From: Piezodorus guildinii
Lineage: Eukaryota; Arthropoda; Insecta; Hemiptera; Pentatomidae
Reading direction: 5' to 3'
Length of the DNA stretch: 64,000 nt
Assembly (NCBI GenBank): GCA_023052935.1
Contig: CM041293.1
Coordinates: 170,149,341 to 170,213,340, forward strand
Each line of letters starts with the position of its first letter. Position 1 is the first letter of the stretch. Made by a program: the position numbers and the translations under genes. The notes beneath the pieces were generated by a model. The model did no database searches. It was given only the letters and a program-made list of their open reading frames with translations, and was not told the DNA's origin. Positions 32,425 through 44,149 of this stretch are shown here, piece after piece.

Positions 32425-32800
32425 TCCCTTACTACCTATATCTAGTAAGTGAATGTAAAAGTTAAGAAAGTGGTTTAAAATATTCTCAAAATTATATAAA
32501 AACGAGGAATTTAGCTAGTTGAAAGTGGTTAAAGAAAAAGAAACTTACTTTTATTTTTTTATTTTTTTTCATCCTCTTACTTTATTTGCAATATATACAT
32601 ATGTCATAAAATAAATAAACATTTTTGCTGTTTTTTGCTTCATTTGGTTATAAAATTTGTTTAACTTATACATTTAGCCTTTTTTGTCAATAATAAGCAG
32701 ATAATGATGTTAATTTTTCAGACCGTACAAAATTAAAGGTACTTCAGTGGAAAAAATTCAAAAACCCGGTATTTAAGCCCTGTCAGTATATATGTATATT
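32425..32800 (-). repeat. Family R fragment, adjacent to the previous copy
   Basis: It repeats the AGTAAGTGAATGTAAAAG end and the AAAATTAAAGGTACTTCAGT and TATTTAAGCCCTGTCAG internal blocks, with the rest missing. Confidence 0.55.
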
Positions 32801-32821
32801 GTATATATATATATTTTTTCA

Positions 32822-32930
32822 GTGGTGGGACAGTCTTTGCAGGCCCTGGAACTCCCGGTGTAATCTCCAGGAAGTTTGGGATTGTATATGGAAATATTAA
32901 AATTAAATTTGAATTTAAAAAAGAAACATA
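32822..32930 (+). other. Possible isolated exon
   Basis: A polypyrimidine stretch and CAG are followed by GC-richer sequence open for about 35 codons (GGTVFAGPGTPGVISRKFGI onward) to a TAG. Composition and codon use stand out from the surroundings. There is no neighbouring exon or homologue I recognise, so it may be chance or a retained fragment. Confidence 0.25.
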
Positions 32931-32934
32931 GCTT

Positions 32935-33545
32935 AGAAGTTATCTTATAGAGCTTGGAGAATAATATACTTGGTGAGGTATCTTGAGAACATCGTGATTT
33001 TGTTATATGAATTTCTAACTAATACTAAAATCCAATTCTCCTGATATTTAAAAGAAAATATCTCAATAGGGACTGAGTGAAAAATTATAAATCCAGTACA
33101 GATTACACTCTCGTATCATGAGTTCATGTGATATAAATTCGGTGACTGAGACTCAGCTTATTCCGAAGTTAAAAATGATCTATTGCATAGGTTAGCAATA
33201 TTTCCGATGAAAGATATTACTTGCATTGTAAAAACTAATGTAACTTAAACATATTATACATATGTATGGTAGTTACAATAGGTTAGAATGCAGTGGCTAT
33301 GAATCAGTGGGTTTTAGAATTGGAATACATTAAGCATTGTGCCTTGCAAGATGTATCCTCATCTTATCAACCAACTTGAGGCCAAGCAAAAGTATTAAAA
33401 AAGAGATTAAGTAAAAAATTTCGAAATTAATACAGATTACACATCTATGATGAGTATAAAGGACATAAATTAAGTGACTGATACTGTGCAGGTTCCCGAA
33501 TCTTAGAATACACCTCGCTGTCAAAATAACGTTATGTTTTTCTCA
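32935..33545 (+). repeat. LIR2 left arm
   Basis: GACTGAGTGAAAAATTATAA near 33070, ATAGGTTAGCAATATTTCCG near 33187, TCTTATCAACCAACTTGAGG near 33352 and CTGTCAAAATAACGTTATG near 33520 all reappear inverted at 36330-36985. It is a member of the LIR family seen at 15.5-17.1 kb. Confidence 0.82.
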
Positions 33546-33649
33546 AAAATGCCACTATTGATAAAAAATCAACTCACTATGTACACGTAGATGTGAAAGT
33601 TACTGGGATTTGATATCAGATAGGTTCCATTCTGATTGAAATAATCTTA

Positions 33650-34350
33650 GTATTCTGCTAGAATGTATCTTAAAGTCAGTATTCAAAACCACCTTGATGA
33701 AATTTCTGGTTGGGCTACTAGGTGGAAAATAAAGATGAACGAATCCAAGAGTGTTCACGTAGTGTTCACGTAGTGTTCACTCTGAACCACAATAAACCTT
33801 CTCCTCCCATTTAATTTAATAATATTCCTATTCCGACTTCCGACGAAATTCGTGACTTAAGTATTCCCTTGGACAAAAGACTGACCTGGAGGACCCACAT
33901 TAGACAAAAACGAAAAGAACTCAACAGACGATACGGTCTTTTATCTAGATTACTTGACAGACGTTCTAAATTATCATTAACCAACAAACTAACTCTTTAC
34001 AAAGTTTTGCTAAAACCGATCTGGACATACGGGATAGAACTGTGGGACTCTGCTAGACTATCAAGCATCCAAAGAATACAGTCTTTTTAGTCGAAAGTGC
34101 TGCGCAAAATAGTGGACGCACCGTTCTACATAACAAATGACGTTATACATAACGAATTATACATTCCGACTATTTCAGCCACTGCTACAGAACAATACAA
34201 TAACTTCCACCAAAGACTAACATACAACACAAACCCACTTAAAGAAACATAAAAATGCTCTACGAATCCTTACAGCCCACCCCGACGACTACGCAGGCGG
34301 TGGCCAAGAGATATGCTGATCACTTAACGAGCTCTGTTGTGATGAGCCGC
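33650..34350 (+). pseudogene. Jockey-type RT C-terminal remnant of a different family
   Basis: Pieces: QNHLDEISGWATRWKIKMNE near 33690, LDKRLTWRTHIRQKRKELNR (33870), LLSRLLDRRSKLSLTNKLTL, LLKPIWTYGIELWDSARLSS, a TAG at 34088, then KVLRKIVDAPFYITND and finally PRRLRRRWPRDMLI near 34280-34320. The order is that of Jockey ORF2 after the active site, but it is clearly diverged from family C. Stops and at least two shifts. Confidence 0.72.
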
Positions 34351-35237
34351 TGCTTCAGCAGTCCACAAATTTACTTATTGCAAAGGAATCGTAGATGGAA
34401 AATTAAATTTTATGTCAAATTTCTTGTTTGTAATAAACAAAAATTGTTATTGATAAGAAACGGTCAACTTTATGTTGAACCAGTAATAAAAATAGGTGAA
34501 ATATGCAACAGTATTTTTTTTTTGTTAATTTGTTTTCCAAAAACGATATTTTAAAGTAGAAATTTATCTTTTAATTTTACAAGTACTATAATTTTATATG
34601 TTAGGTAAATATTTTTTCACAGGTCTGTATTTGTATCATGTCCTAATATGCTTTAGGAATCGACAAATTTTTCGCATTTATCTATCAACTATGTGTATAA
34701 TCTTATTGTTATGTAACTTTATTAAAAATTAAAATTGTTATATACATCTCTTTGACATAAAAGAAAATTTCCAGACAAAGAAAGTTTTTGGGTTATCCCT
34801 TGAAGAAGAACATCAGGTAATCAAGGACTAAATGTTCTGTCCCTAACGGTACACTAAACCAGGTATGAAATAATGAAACCTTATAAAATGTCAGGTAAAG
34901 ACTATTGTTAGTAATGGAGTGTACTACTTAGGTTTTGCGAATCTCCTTTATTTGTTTTTAAATTTTAGAAATCTCTTTGTATTAAATAAAGTTTTAAAGT
35001 TTACCCCTATAATGAATACTGGTCAATCGTACAGACCATGCGACTCTACAGTTTTGATTTTCATGGTGTTTTTATCAGTTCTTCATTATCTTTTCCTGAA
35101 TTTGAAACAGCTGATAACATAAAAATATTTATAATATTTTTAGTTTAGCAGCCAATTAAACCCAGCTTCACAGCAAAAGTATGTGTTCTTAAAATATTTA
35201 TAACTATAGTAATTTTGAAGATATCAAATCACTAAAA
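34351..35237. other. Unassigned AT-rich stretch inside the LIR2 spacer
   Basis: No gene recognised. The last 200 bases match the segment preceding the R copy at 31.6 kb, so this DNA may belong to a larger composite that includes family R. Confidence 0.4.
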
Positions 35238-36215
35238 AAATCTGGTGCGGGCAACACACCACTTTTACTTACCGCCTTTGACAAAATCGATTAAAGATTT
35301 TTCAAATGCAGTTAGGGATAAAAATTAGTGAAACTATTAAACAATTAGTTAAATTGAATTTCTACAGAAAAATGTGTTTTATTAAAAAATCTATTATATT
35401 ATTACCTAAAAAATAAAAACCTGGTGCGGGCAACACACGACTTTCACTTACCTCCATTTTGAAAATCGATTAAAGAATTTTCAATTACAATTAGAGATAA
35501 AAATTAGTAAAACTATTAAAGATTTTTTTTTGTATTATTATATATTACAACTTGTCATAATAGAAAATGATAATAGTGCTACATTACATTCATACAATAT
35601 TTACAATATAAACATAAGGGAAGTCAAATTACATAAAATGAAATCAAAATAAATAAACGTATAAAATAACAAAATTTGTAGACAAAATAAATGAAGATTA
35701 AAGAATTAATTAAATTGAATTTATACATAAAAATGTTTTATTAAAAAATCTATTTTATTATTATCTAAAATCATCAGTTAGTTTTATCGCCTTTTCATCA
35801 CAATTTATTAACTTTTACAAGCTCGTGTATAGGATTAATTTTTTTTTCTAAAATCTTTAGCATTCCAACGGTATATTACACATGTATAATTGAATTCATT
35901 CATTCAATTTATATATTTACCTGTTTTTCATCAGTCGTAACAAGATAATATGGTCATTTTTTTAGAATCTACAAAATTAAAAGTACTTTAGAAGAAAAAA
36001 TATCCTCATTTAAGCCCTTTCAGACGTTTTTAATCAGAATGAAACCTACATGATATCAAAGCCCATTAAATTTTACATCGTTATAGAGAATTTAATCAAA
36101 ATTGTTGGAGCCGTTTTTGAGAAAATCAGAAAAAGCTGCAATATGCATGTTATAAAGTGGCTCTTCTGGATAGCCAATTTTGATGAAAAAGTGTTTGTAA
36201 TATCTTATAAGTGTT
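35238..36215 (-). repeat. Two overlapping family R copies (one truncated), with a nested retroposon
   Basis: The R start AATCTGGTGCGGGCAACACA occurs at 35239 and again at 35418, so a 175-bp start is tandemly duplicated. The second copy continues through CCAACGGTATATTACACATG near 35870 and AAGTGGCTCTTCTGGATAGC near 36155. It is interrupted by a poly(A) retroposon at 35523-35696. Confidence 0.72.
35523..35696 (-). mobile_element. Short poly(A) retroposon with 8-bp TSD
   Basis: A T-run at its left marks the 3' poly(A) on the minus strand. ATTAAAGA flanks it at 35515-35522 and 35697-35704, and the R sequence is continuous if the insert is removed. Same family as 23640-23885. Confidence 0.75.
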
Positions 36216-36329
36216 AACAATTTTCTTGGTCATTGGGGTAATGTGAGGTAAGAAACGAAACTATATCCGGTACTCTTATCATCACTATATTTTTTTTTTC
36301 GTTCTGAAATATGCAAAATTTATTTTAGT

Positions 36330-36985
36330 TGATAATTTTTAAAGGAAACGTTATTTTGACAAGGTGTATTCTAAGACTCGGGAACCAGCCCAGTCTCAGT
36401 CACTAAATTTATGTCCATTATACTCATCATAGATGTGTAGTCAGTATTAATTTTGTAATTTTTTACTTAGTCCCTTTTTTAATACTTTTGTTTGGCCTCA
36501 AGTTGGTTGATAAGATAAGGATACCTCTTGTAAGGTAAAATGTTTAATGCATTCGAATTCTAAAACCCACTGATTCATAGCCACTACATTTTTACCTATT
36601 GTAACTAACATACACATGTGTAATATGTCTAAGTTACGTTAGTTTTTACAATGGAAGGAATATCTCTCATCGGAAATATTGCTAACCTAAGCAATAACCT
36701 ATTTTTAACTCCGGAGTCAGCTGAGGCTCCGTAATCAAATTTATATCCAATGAACTCATAATATGAAAGTGTAATCTATGTTAGATTTGTATTTTTTCAC
36801 TCAGTCCCTATTGAGATATTTTCTTTTAAATATCAGGAGAAATGGATTTTCGTATAAGTTAGAAATATATATAAAATAGTACGATGTTCTTAAGATATTA
36901 AATTTTTACACCAAGTATATTATTCCCCAAGCTATTGTATATAAGATAACTCGATCGAAGCTGTGTTTCTATTTCTTTAAACAAT
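36330..36985 (-). repeat. LIR2 right arm
   Basis: Inverse counterpart of 32935-33545, for example CGTTATTTTGACAAGGTGTA near 36350, TCAAGTTGGTTGATAAGATA near 36500 and TTTTTCACTCAGTCCCTATT near 36795. The arms enclose about 2.8 kb. Confidence 0.82.
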
Positions 36986-37179
36986 TTTAGCTCACTTAAT
37001 ATCTCGTTTTCATTAAATTTTGAGAATATTTTAAACCAATTTCGTGACTTTTTAGATGGTGTATTGCAAACGAATGGAAACGAACGAATTTAATTACTGT
37101 ACATGTACAAAGGTACATTAGTAACTTTTATCATCGAAACCAATATAGCTCTTAAACGGTAGGGCCAAGCGACAAATGT

Positions 37180-37715
37180 AAAAAAAATATCTGATACGGC
37201 AAGTTTCGGCGGGTTTTCGATCTGAGAAAAATAAAAAAAAATAATTTGGATCAAAGTTTTTACATTTTTGGGGCGAAATTATTTTGAAACATTTCATTTA
37301 TTGGGTGAAGCAACTTTCTATGACCACGGCTCAAAACACTGTTATCAATCGATTTTTCATCTGGACAATGTCCTAGCGAAAAAATAAGTAATAATTTATC
37401 GATTAATCAAAATCAATGTGAAATTTAATCGGATTTAATATTTTTAGGTTTCTTTCTTATTGCGATTGCTTGACAGGGCTCAAATGACATTTTTCTTTGA
37501 TTTTGTAGATTCCAAAAATAAAACATATTGGAAAAAATTTGTGATAATGTTTATCTTATATTAAAACTAGTAAACTGTAATGCATTAAGAAGAAAATGGC
37601 AATAACTTAAGTGATTCTTGTAGATAATAATTTATATTGTTTGATGTTTCCATCGAAGCTCAATTTCATTTTTTGAAGTATTTCAAAGGCTTATGTTGGG
37701 AGCACTAGATTTTAA
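37180..37715 (+). repeat. Strongly diverged family R copy
   Basis: GTGAAATTTAATCGGATTTA near 37419, GACAGGGCTCAAATG near 37471, TTTTGTAGATTCCAAAAATA near 37503 and GGGAGCACTAGATTTTAAAA near 37698 align with R landmarks. Its end is about 100 bases before the conserved promoter block of gene C. Confidence 0.45.
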
Positions 37716-37829
37716 AATAAATATGAAAAAGCTTAAAAAAGGATAAAATTAAACAATGATTCTTGCAATATTTTAGTTTGTCAATTTAGATATATTTTTT
37801 TTTTTTTTAAGTTTGTTACAATACCCTAT

Positions 37830-37980
37830 TGAAGAAAAATATTTGGAGGGGGAATAGAAGATGGAAACTGAAGACCGGACCAATGAGAGCATTAGTTCCC
37901 CCACCACGAGCCTTGCTTCCCCCACCACCATCCCCACTATTCTAGCCCCTATATTAACTCCAAAATGACTCCTCAGTTTA
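37830..37980 (+). promoter_or_regulatory. Core promoter of gene C
   Basis: TATATTAA (37952-37959) is followed by the initiator TCAGTT at 37975-37980. The upstream block from GAAGAAAAATATTTGGAGGG (about 37830) through CCAATGAGAGCATTAGTTCC and the C-rich CCACCACCATCCCCAC is nearly identical to that of gene B in inverse orientation. The 5' UTR is about 67 nt. Confidence 0.72.
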
Positions 37981-38043
37981 CAGTTTCTCTTATGCTTTTG
38001 CACCTTTTGGTAATCTCTAACGTACGTACACACCTTCTACATC

Positions 38044-38714
38044 ATGGTCAACTATTGTAGTCCTCAGTCTTCCACTGGTGAGTAAATATTTCGTTTATTA
38101 TTTTCTTATCGTTGGACTGTAAAAACATAGTGATTTTTGAATGTGTCTAAACATACTTTTATTTTTTCAGACTCTCAGGCCGACCTCTTGAAACAGCAGA
38201 GGATTTTCCAGATGGGTGACTTCATCGCCACTGCCCTGGAGTTCCTCCCGATCTCCAAACGTGTCCTGGTCTTCAGGTGCATCGAGAAGATGCAGGACTT
38301 GTACAAGATTGGTTCAGAACAGTGCCTCAGCAGGAACACCAACCTCATCATTCAGTTGATGCGCTACGAACACTACAAAATGGTATGTACCCACTTATTT
38401 GTCCAATGAACATTTGCTACAAAACATTTTTATCATCCAAAGTTCATTATTTAATTATAAACTCCTTATTTTCGCTCTTTTATTATTAATACATTTATTT
38501 TTTCCATTAGAACCCACAGTTCTACGAGGACCGCTTTCACGTGCCGAAGAGCTACGGGGAAGCTTTGAACACTTACATCGCCTCAATTCCTCTCCAGAAC
38601 AGGGACAATGTCCTCAGCCTCATCTGCAGGATCATATCCCACGTCTCTACTGAAGATCTAGAACCATCTGATTTAGAAGAAATAAATAAATTTTATTATT
38701 ATTGTATGATTTAG
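38044..38714 (+). CDS. Gene C: intact three-exon orphan protein, 149 residues
   Basis: Exons are 38044-38077, 38171-38382 and 38511-38714, with introns of 93 nt (phase 1, GTGAGT/CAG) and 128 nt (phase 0, GTATGT/TAG). Exon 1 gives MVNYCSPQSST. Exon 2 carries QQRIFQMGDFIATALEFLPI at residues 21-40 followed by SKRVLVFRCIEKMQDLY. Exon 3 carries PKSYGEALNTYIASIPLQNR at 92-111, followed by DNVLSLICRIISHV and an acidic tail. Both exons share an amphipathic block with L/I-P-x-x-x-R, loosely like a BESS protein-interaction motif, but there is no MADF domain. No signal peptide or membrane segment. I do not recognise the family; a regulatory or scaffold role is only a guess. Confidence 0.75.
38681..38690 (+). 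promoter_or_regulatory. Poly(A) signals just before the stop of gene C
   Basis: Two overlapping AATAAA hexamers (38681-38686 and 38685-38690) lie within the last coding codons (EEINK), about 22-26 nt before the TAG at 38712. Genes A and B have the same arrangement. If used, cleavage would fall at or just after the stop codon and leave almost no 3' UTR. Confidence 0.5.
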
Positions 38715-38759
38715 TTGGATCAGAATATTGTATTTTTTTGTAAAATAATTTAATTGATA

Positions 38760-39498
38760 CTTAGTAAATATGAGTAATGTCTATAAAATTTGTATGTACT
38801 TTCTAGTTGTTTGAATATATTAATGTTGGATCAATTGTAATTAAGAAATAATAATAAATATTTGTAAAAAATAATTTTTATATTATTTTTCATTTCCTTG
38901 TTATGTGTAGAAATATAATTTAGATAAACTTAGCCGACACGAGATTCGATGTTGATACTATACCATTAATGAAATACTATCTTAAAACAGATAAAATTAG
39001 GAATTTTATCAAAAGTCATATAAATTTGGCTTCTAATTAGCAATGGATACAATTTTTACCACCTTGAAACATGTTAAAGAAGTCCCAACACTTGAATACT
39101 GTTGCCAATTTTCGATTTCGATATATGTCTTCTAAACGGTCGAATCCAGATTTACTATACCTTAAGACGTTGATATCTTAAAGCTACTAAAAAACATTTT
39201 TTAAGGTTATCACATGAAATATTAAATGTTTTGATAAATATGTATTCTAATATTTTCATTTTTTCGAAATTAGCATTCCGATTATATCTTCAAAAATGAA
39301 AATAATTTCAAAAGTCACTAATCAAACTACTCATTTTCTTCTATAACTTAAAAAAAAAATATTTATAATAAATGACTAAAAAAAACAGTTCTATATTTTA
39401 ATGTGAATATAATATAATTAATTAATAGCTCTTTATAGTTTTATAAGATAGATGTATGTATAAGATTCAGCAGTCTATGAAACAAATAATAAATAAAA
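38760..39498. other. 3' flank of gene C and unassigned DNA
   Basis: The first 150 bases match the 3' flanks of genes A and B (AATGTTGGATCAATTGTAAT near 38822). The rest is AT-rich with no recognised gene or repeat. Confidence 0.5.
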
Positions 39499-40316
39499 AA
39501 ATCTGGTGCGGGCATCATACGACTTTCAGCTGCCTCCGTTTTAAAATCGATTAAAGAATTTCCAAAGGATTAATTAAATCGAATTAATATAGAAACAAGT
39601 GTTTTATTAAAAACTCTATTATATTATTATCTAAAATAATCAGTTTTATCAGCTTTTCGTCACTATTTATTGACTTTTACAAGCTTGTGTATAAGATAAT
39701 ATTTTTTCTAGAATCTTCAGCTTTCCAACGGTATATTATACAAGTATAATACTGTTCATATCTTCATAAACAAAAAATTGCATTAAAAAATAAACTGTTG
39801 AAACTACTCAATTGTTTCATTCATTGTATCGAATTCGTTCTACTTCTGTATTTAGCTATTTTTTAGCAACGCTAATCAGATTGTATGGTTAATTTTATGA
39901 ACCCTATATCATTTAAGGTACTTTTGAGGAAAAATTATCGGCATTTAAGCCCTTTCAAACAATTTCGATCAGAATGAATCCTACATGATATTAATGCCCG
40001 TTAAATTTTACATCGATATAGTGATTTTAAAGAAAATCATTAAAGCCGTTTTTGAGAAAATCGTAAGAAGATACAAAATACATGGTATAAAGTGGCTCTT
40101 CTGGTAAGCTAATTTTGAAGAAAATTTTTTTGTAACATCTCAGGCGTATAGTCTTAAATATGGAATTTCAGTTTCTTAGGACTTTTTATACCGCCCGGAA
40201 GTTACCAAAAACGCATACACACACACACACACACACAGCCCTTTTTGCGGGACCTGGTCATTAGGGCTCAGAGGACCCTAAAACGTGTATTTCCGGTGAA
40301 AACTGGAATTCTAAAA
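39499..40316 (-). repeat. Family R copy, near full length
   Basis: It runs from AATCTGGTGCGGGCATCATA (about 39499) through CAACGGTATATTATACAAGT near 39727 and AAGTGGCTCTTCTGGTAAGC near 40090 to GGTGAAAACTGGAATTCTAA near 40295. The outer GTAAGTGAAAGT end is lost, and Jockey sequence abuts it. Confidence 0.75.
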
Positions 40317-40324
40317 TTTTTTTT

Positions 40325-40856
40325 TAATGTTTATTCGACTGAGCTCAGAATAGCGGTATCATTAACAAAAGTAGCGAATATAGTCCCATTGTTCTGTGTT
40401 AGGTCAGGGATGTATGTATATTAACTATGCATGTATATAATATTGGTCCTAAAATACCGCTATGATGTACACCTATCTTAATTTCCTTGAAAGCAAACAG
40501 TTCAGTTCCTATTTCCAAAGAAAGATGGAAATTTTGTTAGGTGTTAAATTAATATGAAAATGAATGTTGGTGGAGTAAAATTTATATTTTGAAAATCAAT
40601 CCTTAATGCTAACACCTGTTGAAGGCTGACTAATGTCTAAGAAATTGCTTGGACAATAATGTGATGGTAACGAATTAGAGACCCGGTGATTTTATTGGGC
40701 AGTAAAATGATGTTTTTTAAAACCTTACAAATAATTAAGTATGAATTTAGTATTTCAAGATGATCTAGGGATGAAGTATTTTTTCGAACAATTTAGAGAA
40801 CAAAGCAAGAAGTCTGATCAAAAGGCAGGAATTTAGAGTGTCAGCGGATTTAATTA
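40325..40856 (-). pseudogene. Jockey-type RT fragment, heavily decayed
   Basis: On the minus strand LDISQAFNRC near 40630, a block corresponding to LFAFKEIKIGVHHSGILGPI (40510-40450; GVPQGSxLGPIL expected) and a broken ADDTAIL-like stretch near 40350 are in Jockey order. Stops and shifts throughout. Confidence 0.6.
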
Positions 40857-43800
40857 ATAATAATAATAAATTCTTTATTTATTCTGGGACAAGTCCCTTC
40901 GGAATAATGTTACAGACAAATTAAATTAGAGCTTCAATGTCTTAGAGTGAGAAAATAAAATAAAAAAATAAATAAACAAAAAGCAACAGGAATGATAAAG
41001 AAAATGAATAATAGTTAAAAATTCATAGGTAGCTTCTTATAATAACTTAGAAAAAACAAATTAGATGAGAATAAAAAAATGTTCATATATACATTGCAAA
41101 ATAAATTATGCATAAAATAAAATTCAGAAATCTTTAATATACAAAATAAAATGTGTTAAATAATCGTTTCTCTCTGCCGATTTTTTTTTAAATTTGCAAA
41201 TTCCTTGAGATCATTTGAAAATGGGATATACAGGAAGTGTTTGAATAAACGGGATTTGAAGGTATGGAGAGTATTGGAATGACGGATATAAGAAGGAATA
41301 GAATTCCATATGGACGAGGATCAGATAAGGAAAGATCTATCGAAAGCTGCGGTTTGATGAGGCGTTATATACAGGTCTGAAGACCGTGAACGAGTGTTGC
41401 GGGAGTGGATGGAGGATTTAAATGAAAGTATATCAGGGATGTACGATGGACGTTGAGATCGAAGAACTTGGAAGAGAAAGGATGCCAGGAAGTACTTAAA
41501 ACGGTAGGATGGGTAAAGCCACTTTAACTCCTCGTAGAATCGGGTTACAGAGGTGTCCCTGGATATCGCAAAGATGAAACGTACCAGACAGTTAAATAAT
41601 CGTTTTAGTTTAGCTTCAAGATCCCCAGAGACACCCCCATACACCGCGCAACAGTAGTCAAATTGGGGGAATATTAGTGAGCAAACTAAAAGCCTGCGGG
41701 TTTCTAATGGAAGAAGGTAACGATCGTGATTTAGGAGATTTAAGATGGAAATTGTGCGTCGAGAAATTTCGGAAACGTGGTTTTTCCAGGAAAGAGATTG
41801 GTCAAGGGTTATTCCAAGGTTTTTGACGGTTTGATGGAATTTTATAGGTTCATTATTTAAAAACAATGTTAGGATTAAGGAAAGGGTTTTGAGGAGTGGA
41901 TTGGAACCTATTACAATCGCCTTAGTTTTATCTGCATTTAACTTTAATTTGTTGTCAGCTGCCCAGCAACTAATACGGTTTAAATCATCCTGCAGCTTTT
42001 CTGTTGCTAGTAATAGGTCCGACGGAGGGAAGAAAAGGTATATTTGGAATTCATCCGCATACAAATGGTATTGGGAGTGATGGATATGGGAGGAAAGGTC
42101 GTTTATGTAGGTAGCAAAGAGGGTAGGTTGTTCTGGGACTACCACATACTGAGAGCGATCCGAGAGGAAGGACTTGAACCAGAGCAGAGCACTGTTGGAT
42201 AAGGGAAGATTTCGTAGTTTGGTAAGAAGAATTGTATGGTCAACTGTATCAAATGCCTTGGAAATTCGAGTAGAGCAAGGATAGTAAGTTTTTTATGTTC
42301 AATGACAGATTGTAGGTCGTAGATTATTTTTTAGGAGAGCGGATTGCGTTGAATAACCAGGTCGGAAGCCAGATTGGAGGGGATTAATAAGAGATCGTTG
42401 TTCTAGAAAATTCGATAATTGATTTTGTACAAGACGTTCTAGTGGTTTGGAGAGAAGAGAAATAGGACGGAAGTCAGGCGGTGAGGTAGGATTTGGGATC
42501 TTATTTAGTGGTCGTACTAAGGTGGTTTTCCAATAAGAAGGGAATATGGAGTTTTGCAAGAAGAAATTGTAAATATGATATAAAACTGGTATAAGGACTA
42601 GAAGACAGGATTTAATTAGTTTTACTGGAATGTTGTCAGGTCCGTAATCGTTAGTGTGGGATTTAATAATAGCTGTCAATAATTCTTCATAGGAAATATA
42701 GGTAAAGAAAAAACTTTCTGGATGAAAACTGTGGTGTTCAATGTCGGTAGTGGATGATGGGTCATGAGATAAGGATACGAAATGCATGTTGAGATAGTTT
42801 GGTGGGACAGGAATGGAATAGCACTTATTGGATTCTGGAAGGGATAATTTTGGGAGGATTTTCCATTTGGATTTAGGATCTGGAGCATTGGACAAGGCAC
42901 TGTGGATGTGGAGGGATTTCGAACGTCGCACTGTGTCCTGTGTTCTGTTTCGAAGTTGTTTAAAACTAGCGTAGTCATCTGGATAGCGAGTGCGGCGGAA
43001 TTTACGACTAGCTGCTTCTCTTCTTTTCATCAGATCCTTCAGTTCAGGAGTCAGCCAAGGGGCAGTGGGACGGCGTAAGATTCGGGTTTTAAGAGGAGCA
43101 TGGGTGTCAAGTATGGTTTTTAGGTTTGAGGTGAGAGTTGATACCATAGGATCGATTGAATCATAGGAGTATATGGCATCCCAATGGAGTGTTTCGAGAT
43201 CGGTTTGAAGGGATTCGTAGGAAAGGAGGTCCAAACAACGATAGGCTTTACTTTAGGAGTGAAGGATTTTATGGGTAGATCGTATGAAATCTCTATGAGG
43301 TCATGTGAAGAAAAAAACGGGACAGGGTGCTGAGAGGATGAAAGGACCTTTACAGATGACTCGGTTATGTGAAAATCCAGCCAGGAGTCGGAGAATTGCG
43401 TATGATGGGTGGGGAAGTATGGAACTAGATATAGATTTAGAGAAAACAGTAGCTTTACCAGGAAGGATTTATCGTGTGATTCAGAGATCATATTAACATT
43501 GAAATCTCCGGAGATGATGATGTTGGAGTATCTTGAGACAAATTAGACAAGGGAGGATTAAAAAATGGAACATGAGGAGGTCGATGCACAATAGCATACA
43601 GAAGAGGAGATGAAATAGTTGAGATTTCCACAAACAGGTATTCGATATGAGGATGATCAGGAGACGGAGATTGGAGAAGGATTTTGGCCTTGAGACTATC
43701 ATGTATATAGGACCCCACTCCACCACCCCTGCGGTCAGATCTGTCATGGCGAAGTAAGGAATAATTGGTGAGGGATACGTGGGAGGAAGGAATAAAAGGT

Positions 43801-44149
43801 TTTAACCAGGTTTCAGATACTGCTATGATGTGGTAAAATTGTCAAGAAAATATTTTTGGAATTCATCATAGTGGGCAATAAGAGATTGCGCATTAATGTG
43901 ACATAAGGTGAAAATATTAGTCATGACTGCGGAGGTGGGGATCGGAATAATTGTGAAAGGATTGGAAGTTAGGAGGTAAGTAATTGCAATTTCTTAATAT
44001 GTACATCGTTTCAAAAGCATACACAGTGTATATAGCGAGCAAAACATAATAAAAAAAATAAAGCAAAGAAAAATGATAATTTTAAAATAAAATAAAAATT
44101 TATAATAAAACTTTTAGAAGGTAATAAAAAAAAAAAAAAATTCAAACAT

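Noticed and set aside
34919..35122. A small membrane protein gene
   Set aside because: Hydrophobic text is expected from AT-rich DNA; there is no splice or promoter context, and similar DNA at 31.3 kb is not open.
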